From an uncultured bacterium (lineage in GTDB: Bacteria; Muiribacteriota; Ozemobacteria; Ozemobacterales; Ozemobacteraceae), in NCBI GenBank assembly GCA_937949615.1, contig CALEDQ010000030.1:233473-297472 (forward strand): a DNA stretch of 64,000 bases. Direction: 5' to 3'. Both the position numbers and the translations under genes were made by a program. Under the pieces are notes generated by a model that had not been told where the DNA came from, made no database searches, and saw only the letters and a list, made by a program, of their open reading frames with translations. This document shows positions 61,268-64,000 of this stretch, in pieces. Each line of letters starts with the position of its first letter. The first letter of the stretch is position 1.

Positions 61268-61319
61268 ATTATAACCCATAATGAAAATAATGCAATTAAA
61301 AGTTAACCTGGAAGGTTAA
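61268..61319 (-). promoter_or_regulatory. higBA promoter with upstream palindrome
   Basis: Minus strand: TTGCAT (61295-61290), 16-bp spacer, consensus TATAAT (61273-61268). Directly upstream is the perfect palindrome TTAACCT-GGA-AGGTTAA (61303-61319), a likely HigA operator. Confidence 0.65.
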
Positions 61320-61395
61320 AAATATATTTCATTAAATTTACAAAATGTATTGCGTACCTGTAGAAAATCTGTATAATTGACGATGTATTAAAATT

Positions 61396-61572
61396 AAAAA
61401 AAACCCGTGCCAATTGGCAGCGGGTCTATCTTTTAAACAGCTGCCATACTCCAGAAGTGTGGTGACCGATGGGTAAGGCAACTGTTAGCGCGGGCCTTTT
61501 ACGGCCACTTTCTCGCCCTGAAGGCTTTTGCGCTTTCAGGAGAAAACCACCTTTGGTGGGGAGGTTCTCTAT
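61396..61572 (-). ncRNA. Candidate structured small RNA, about 177 nt
   Basis: No protein is supported here, but a full minus-strand transcription unit is visible. It has a promoter (TTGTGA-N17-TATGCT, 61607-61579), several stems (CCTGAA/TTCAGG; CCACC/GGTGG; GGCC/GGCC; a possible closing pair CTCC/GGAG) and an intrinsic terminator (ACCCG/CGGGT with an inner GCC/GGC, then eight T). GAGAA occurs twice and TTCTC once between them, allowing two mutually exclusive hairpins. It matches no RNA family I know. Confidence 0.5.
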
Positions 61573-61578
61573 GATTTG

Positions 61579-61607
61579 AGCATAACACACAAAAAAAGAA
61601 TTCACAA
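61579..61607 (-). promoter_or_regulatory. Promoter of the candidate small RNA
   Basis: Minus strand: TTGTGA (61607-61602), 17-bp spacer, TATGCT (61584-61579); each hexamer matches consensus at four of six positions. Predicted start near 61572. Confidence 0.45.
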
Positions 61608-61664
61608 CTCCGGCAGCAGCTGTTTCAACAGCAATTCAAATTTTATGAATTGGAGAATAGTGTT

Positions 61665-61898
61665 ATGTCTAACGAAACTCATCACGTTCAGCCAAACGGA
61701 AACGGTGGCTGGAAAGTTCAAAAAGGCGGGGCCGAGAAGGCTTCAAAAAACTTCGACAACAAGAAGGATGCGGAAGCCTACGGTCGTGAAGTCAGTAAAA
61801 ATCAGGGTTCCGAGCTGGTGATTCATGGCAAGGATGGCAAAATTCAGCGCAAAGATAGCCATGGCAACGATCCTTGCCCGCCAAAAGATCAAAAGTAA
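61665..61898 (+). CDS. DUF2188 domain protein
   Basis: 77 residues matching DUF2188, small proteins of unknown function: HHVQPNGNGGWKVQKGGAEK, then ELVIHGKDGKIQRKDSHGND. ATG 61665 has GGAG ten bases upstream and starts directly before the domain; an in-frame ATG at 61650 lacks such a site. Common in mobile and accessory regions. Followed by a hairpin. Confidence 0.85.
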   Translation: MSNETHHVQPNGNGGWKVQKGGAEKASKNFDNKKDAEAYGREVSKNQGSELVIHGKDGKIQRKDSHGNDPCPPKDQK

Positions 61899-61912
61899 CT
61901 ACTAATCCAATG

Positions 61913-61942
61913 ATCCAGTCAGAAAAAAAAATCTGACTGGAT
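61913..61942 (+). terminator. Hairpin after the DUF2188 gene (possible terminator)
   Basis: Perfect 11-bp inverted repeat (61913-61923 with 61932-61942) around eight A. No T-tract follows on the plus strand, so it may be a weak terminator or an RNA-stability hairpin. Confidence 0.45.
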
Positions 61943-61997
61943 CCGTTACGAAACAAAAACCTTCAATCTAGGCTTGTATAGCCTAAAGGAGTAAAAA

Positions 61998-62348
61998 ATG
62001 AATTTACTAAGGCAACTTCGAAATGAGCTGGCCAAAAAACTTGGTCAGACAGCAGCAGATATCGCAGCAGACTCTGTAGACCATTGCGCACCGGAAGCAA
62101 GACGGGCAATTGAGAGGGCTGTAGAAGACCGCACAAAAAAGCTGTTGGACCCTGATGATCACGAAAATCCTTTACCAACAGATCCGAATGAGCCTCTGAT
62201 ATTCCGGTCAGACAAACATGAAAAGCCTTTTCATATTGAAGTGAAGGGCCTGAGTGGCGCCTGGCAGGATCTTCAGAAATGTAACGACCTGGATAAAGCT
62301 TTGAAAGACAACGTTCAAATCAAAGCCGAGTGGACTATAAAATTCTAA
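61998..62348 (+). CDS. Hypothetical protein in the metallophosphatase unit
   Basis: 116 residues, not recognised. Helical N-terminus (LRQLRNELAKKLGQTAADIA), a charged centre and a C-terminal segment IEVKGLSGAWQDLQKC. No signal or membrane helix. It has an AAAGGAG ribosome-binding site and is followed after 10 nt by the metallophosphatase gene, whose ribosome-binding site is nearly identical (AAGGAGTAA), so the two form a unit. Confidence 0.65.
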   Translation: MNLLRQLRNELAKKLGQTAADIAADSVDHCAPEARRAIERAVEDRTKKLLDPDDHENPLPTDPNEPLIFRSDKHEKPFHIEVKGLSGAWQDLQKCNDLDKALKDNVQIKAEWTIKF

Positions 62349-62358
62349 GGAGTAAGCT

Positions 62359-63330
62359 ATGTTAAATCCAGAAAGAGACATATTCGTAATAAGCGATCTT
62401 CATCTTGGTGACCGTGGAAAACGTGATAACTTTTTTCTGCCTGGTAAGGATCAAAAAGAAAACAAGGTTGACCGGCTGGCATTATTTGAAAGTTTTCTCA
62501 AGATGGTAAAGAAGCGAAATGGCCAACTTGTAATCCTTGGAGACTTGTTTGAATTCTGGCAGGCAAATATTGGTGAAGTGATCAAAGTCAATCTGCCTTT
62601 GCTGGACAAATTGGCAGAAATGGAAGCCATTTTCGTTGTAGGAAATCATGACATTGATCTTGAGCCATTGGTTGAAAATAGAGAAAGCGTTTTTAAACAC
62701 CCTTTCTTTGCTCGTATGACATCAGCATTTTCAGTTAAAATTGGTGGAAAGAGAATCAAGTTCTTCCATGGTCATGAAATTGACCCGTATAATCAAGGAA
62801 ATTCACCTGCTTGGGGCAGAATGATGGCTATATTAGCAGGTATTGTCGAAGACAAACTCGGTGCTGGATCTGTTACAGAAGTAACCACAGAAGAAATTCT
62901 TATAAAAATTGGAGTTGATATCAAGAATAGTGCCGCCTCATTGTGGGATGGAATAGAAGAAAAATGGCATGAGCTTTGGGGCAATGAGCATGAAAAAAGT
63001 TTAACTCCAGCTCAAAACACTTCTTTGGTTAGCGAACATTTCCAGCATATGGAAAAAGAGAAAGAAAAGGGCGAATTTGACATTGTTGTGTGTGGGCACA
63101 CTCACATGGCAGGCAAGCTTGAGGACTGGTATGTTAACTCTGGAAGTTGGGTAAAGTTTGAAAATGGTGAACCTGTTGGAAATTATCTCCAGATTTATCC
63201 TGATGGGCAATTCGATGTCTGCAAGATCCTAAGAGATAAGGTTGATTACATTGCTACTGAGTTCGTTCGAGACAAGGAAACTGGCTTGGTTTCAAACTTT
63301 GATTTTGAAAAAGGTATTCCTCTCGGATAA
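62359..63330 (+). CDS. Calcineurin-like metallophosphatase (LpxH-like)
   Basis: 323 residues with the full dimetal phosphoesterase set: ISDLHLGD (Asp13, His15), GDLFEFW, VGNHDIDL, FFHGHEID and CGHTHMAG. Together they resemble UDP-2,3-diacylglucosamine hydrolases, but the protein is about 80 residues longer, with an insertion between the fourth and fifth motifs (about 145-235). The substrate is unknown; a role in nucleotide or phospholipid hydrolysis is possible. AT-rich codon use, last gene of the second block before R3. Confidence 0.85.
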   Translation: MLNPERDIFVISDLHLGDRGKRDNFFLPGKDQKENKVDRLALFESFLKMVKKRNGQLVILGDLFEFWQANIGEVIKVNLPLLDKLAEMEAIFVVGNHDIDLEPLVENRESVFKHPFFARMTSAFSVKIGGKRIKFFHGHEIDPYNQGNSPAWGRMMAILAGIVEDKLGAGSVTEVTTEEILIKIGVDIKNSAASLWDGIEEKWHELWGNEHEKSLTPAQNTSLVSEHFQHMEKEKEKGEFDIVVCGHTHMAGKLEDWYVNSGSWVKFENGEPVGNYLQIYPDGQFDVCKILRDKVDYIATEFVRDKETGLVSNFDFEKGIPLG

Positions 63331-63366
63331 TAATGAAATGCGGACGTGGATATGTTCCTGTTTGGG

Positions 63367-63418
63367 CCGCCTCCACAGCTTGAAAACTCGTCCGCTTTGC
63401 AAAAAGTGGGCGAGTTTT
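63367..63418 (+). repeat. ssrA 3'-end repeat R3 with terminator
   Basis: CCGCCTCCA (63367-63375), 11-nt spacer and CTCGTCCG (63387-63394), then a terminator stem (63383-63395 with 63406-63418) with a T run. The single stem change relative to R2 keeps pairing as G-U. It closes the metallophosphatase unit. Confidence 0.8.
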
Positions 63419-63509
63419 TTGTTAGAAGTTTGCTTATAATGGCAACTGATACTTGTGTATCATAAATGTTGGAAGATACTTTTCAAACAATGAATTATAA
63501 GGGGGAAAA

Positions 63510-64000
63510 ATGAAAACAAGGCTGGTTTTTGCCTTCATTACTTTATCACTGTTTTTTTCTTTGCAGGTTTCGGCAGATACCGACGTGATTGAAACAGCAA
63601 ATGCACTGTATGCATTAGCTTCCAGAGAAATTTATAGCTTTAAACAGGACAACCCTGATTTATTCGCAGCCATTGATGTGAATCCGAATGACCTTTTTGA
63701 AGATGATGACTATACGACTAACACCAATCATTATGATAATCTTGCCGAGAAAGACAGGCAGGTGGTTTTAAAAGAGGCAGAGCAAATAGCTTCTCTGGTT
63801 CATGAAGCTTCTTTGCGTAAAATTGTTGATGATGATATAAGTCTCTGGGAGCCAGACTTTAGAAGATGTCCTCCTTATTCAAATCATCCACCATGCGTGG
63901 CTGATGATGTGGCAGAAAAGCTTTGGGTGGCATCCAGACTTCTTCTGTGTATTCTTGAAAATCCGGCCGGTCGTTCTGATTTAATCCGGCCACTTTACGA
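63510..64000 (+). CDS. Secreted protein, 3' end outside the window
   Basis: At least 163 residues, frame open to the edge. GGGGG precedes the ATG. A signal peptide (MKTRLVFAFITLSLFFSLQV, cleavage near SADT) is followed by an acidic, helical mature part with cysteines in RRCPPY and PPCVAD and in LLLCIL. No family recognised. First gene after repeat R3, AT-rich like the other accessory genes. Confidence 0.75.
   Translation, partial: MKTRLVFAFITLSLFFSLQVSADTDVIETANALYALASREIYSFKQDNPDLFAAIDVNPNDLFEDDDYTTNTNHYDNLAEKDRQVVLKEAEQIASLVHEASLRKIVDDDISLWEPDFRRCPPYSNHPPCVADDVAEKLWVASRLLLCILENPAGRSDLIRPLY

Noticed and set aside
61420..61560. Possible c-di-GMP-I (GEMM) riboswitch, because GCGCAAAAGCC and ACCGATGG-like pieces occur
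   Set aside because: The pieces lie on opposite strands and in the wrong order; the conserved core is not present on either strand.
57504..64000. Integrase or transposase gene in the ssrA-linked island
   Set aside because: None of the frames in this stretch shows recombinase motifs; if one exists it is outside the window.

Overview
The window looks like chromosome from an uncultured, diderm (Gram-negative) bacterium. It encodes a lipobox lipoprotein, an outer-membrane-like barrel protein, an RND pump, LexA, FtsZ and Dxs, in DNA of moderate GC. Large membrane-anchored SpoIIE phosphatases together with an ECF sigma factor would fit a deep-branching candidate phylum such as Riflebacteria, but that assignment is a guess from gene style. 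The promoters I can read are sigma70-like (TTGnnn, about 17 bp, TATACT/TATAAT).

Region 1 (1-17.3 kb, + strand) is housekeeping: ftsZ, a radical SAM protein, a BMP-type lipoprotein, murI, a zinc-ribbon/propeller membrane protein, a Cys-rich small protein, a barrel-like protein, nnr, a tightly overlapped run (YycJ-like hydrolase, rlmH, cheR, cheB), a ferritin-like protein, a sugar-phosphate transferase, a DUF1858 protein and dxs. Region 2 (17.3-26.7 kb, - strand) holds glgB, trxA, a secreted protein, an anti-sigma/ECF sigma pair, a coiled-coil DUF2325 protein, an FHA-GAF-GGDEF protein with a degenerate GGDEF motif, a small helical protein and lexA.

Region 3 (26.7-46.0 kb) is the most striking. 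Six paralogous membrane SpoIIE-type PP2C phosphatases of about 980-1006 residues lie on the - strand with overlapping ends. They alternate strictly between two subtypes, called A and B here, giving three B-A pairs. An inverted polytopic membrane gene with a sigma54-like promoter splits the array. No STAS or RsbW-like partner is visible, so the targets must lie elsewhere.

Region 4 (46.1-57.1 kb) has rubrerythrin, an RND adaptor/pump pair, a secreted protein, a YitT-like membrane protein, an exported aldo/keto reductase, a chagasin-type (I42) peptidase inhibitor and an exported ankyrin-repeat protein.

Region 5 (57.1-64 kb) starts with ssrA (tmRNA). After it come visibly AT-richer accessory genes in blocks, closed by copies of the ssrA 3' end plus its terminator (57495, 59746 and 63367). 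Block 1 has a toxin-antitoxin pair, a zinc-ribbon protein and a voltage-gated K+ channel. Block 2 has a HigB/HigA-ImmA module, a candidate structured small RNA, a DUF2188 protein, an unknown protein and a metallophosphatase. A third block begins with a secreted protein cut by the window edge. No integrase is visible.
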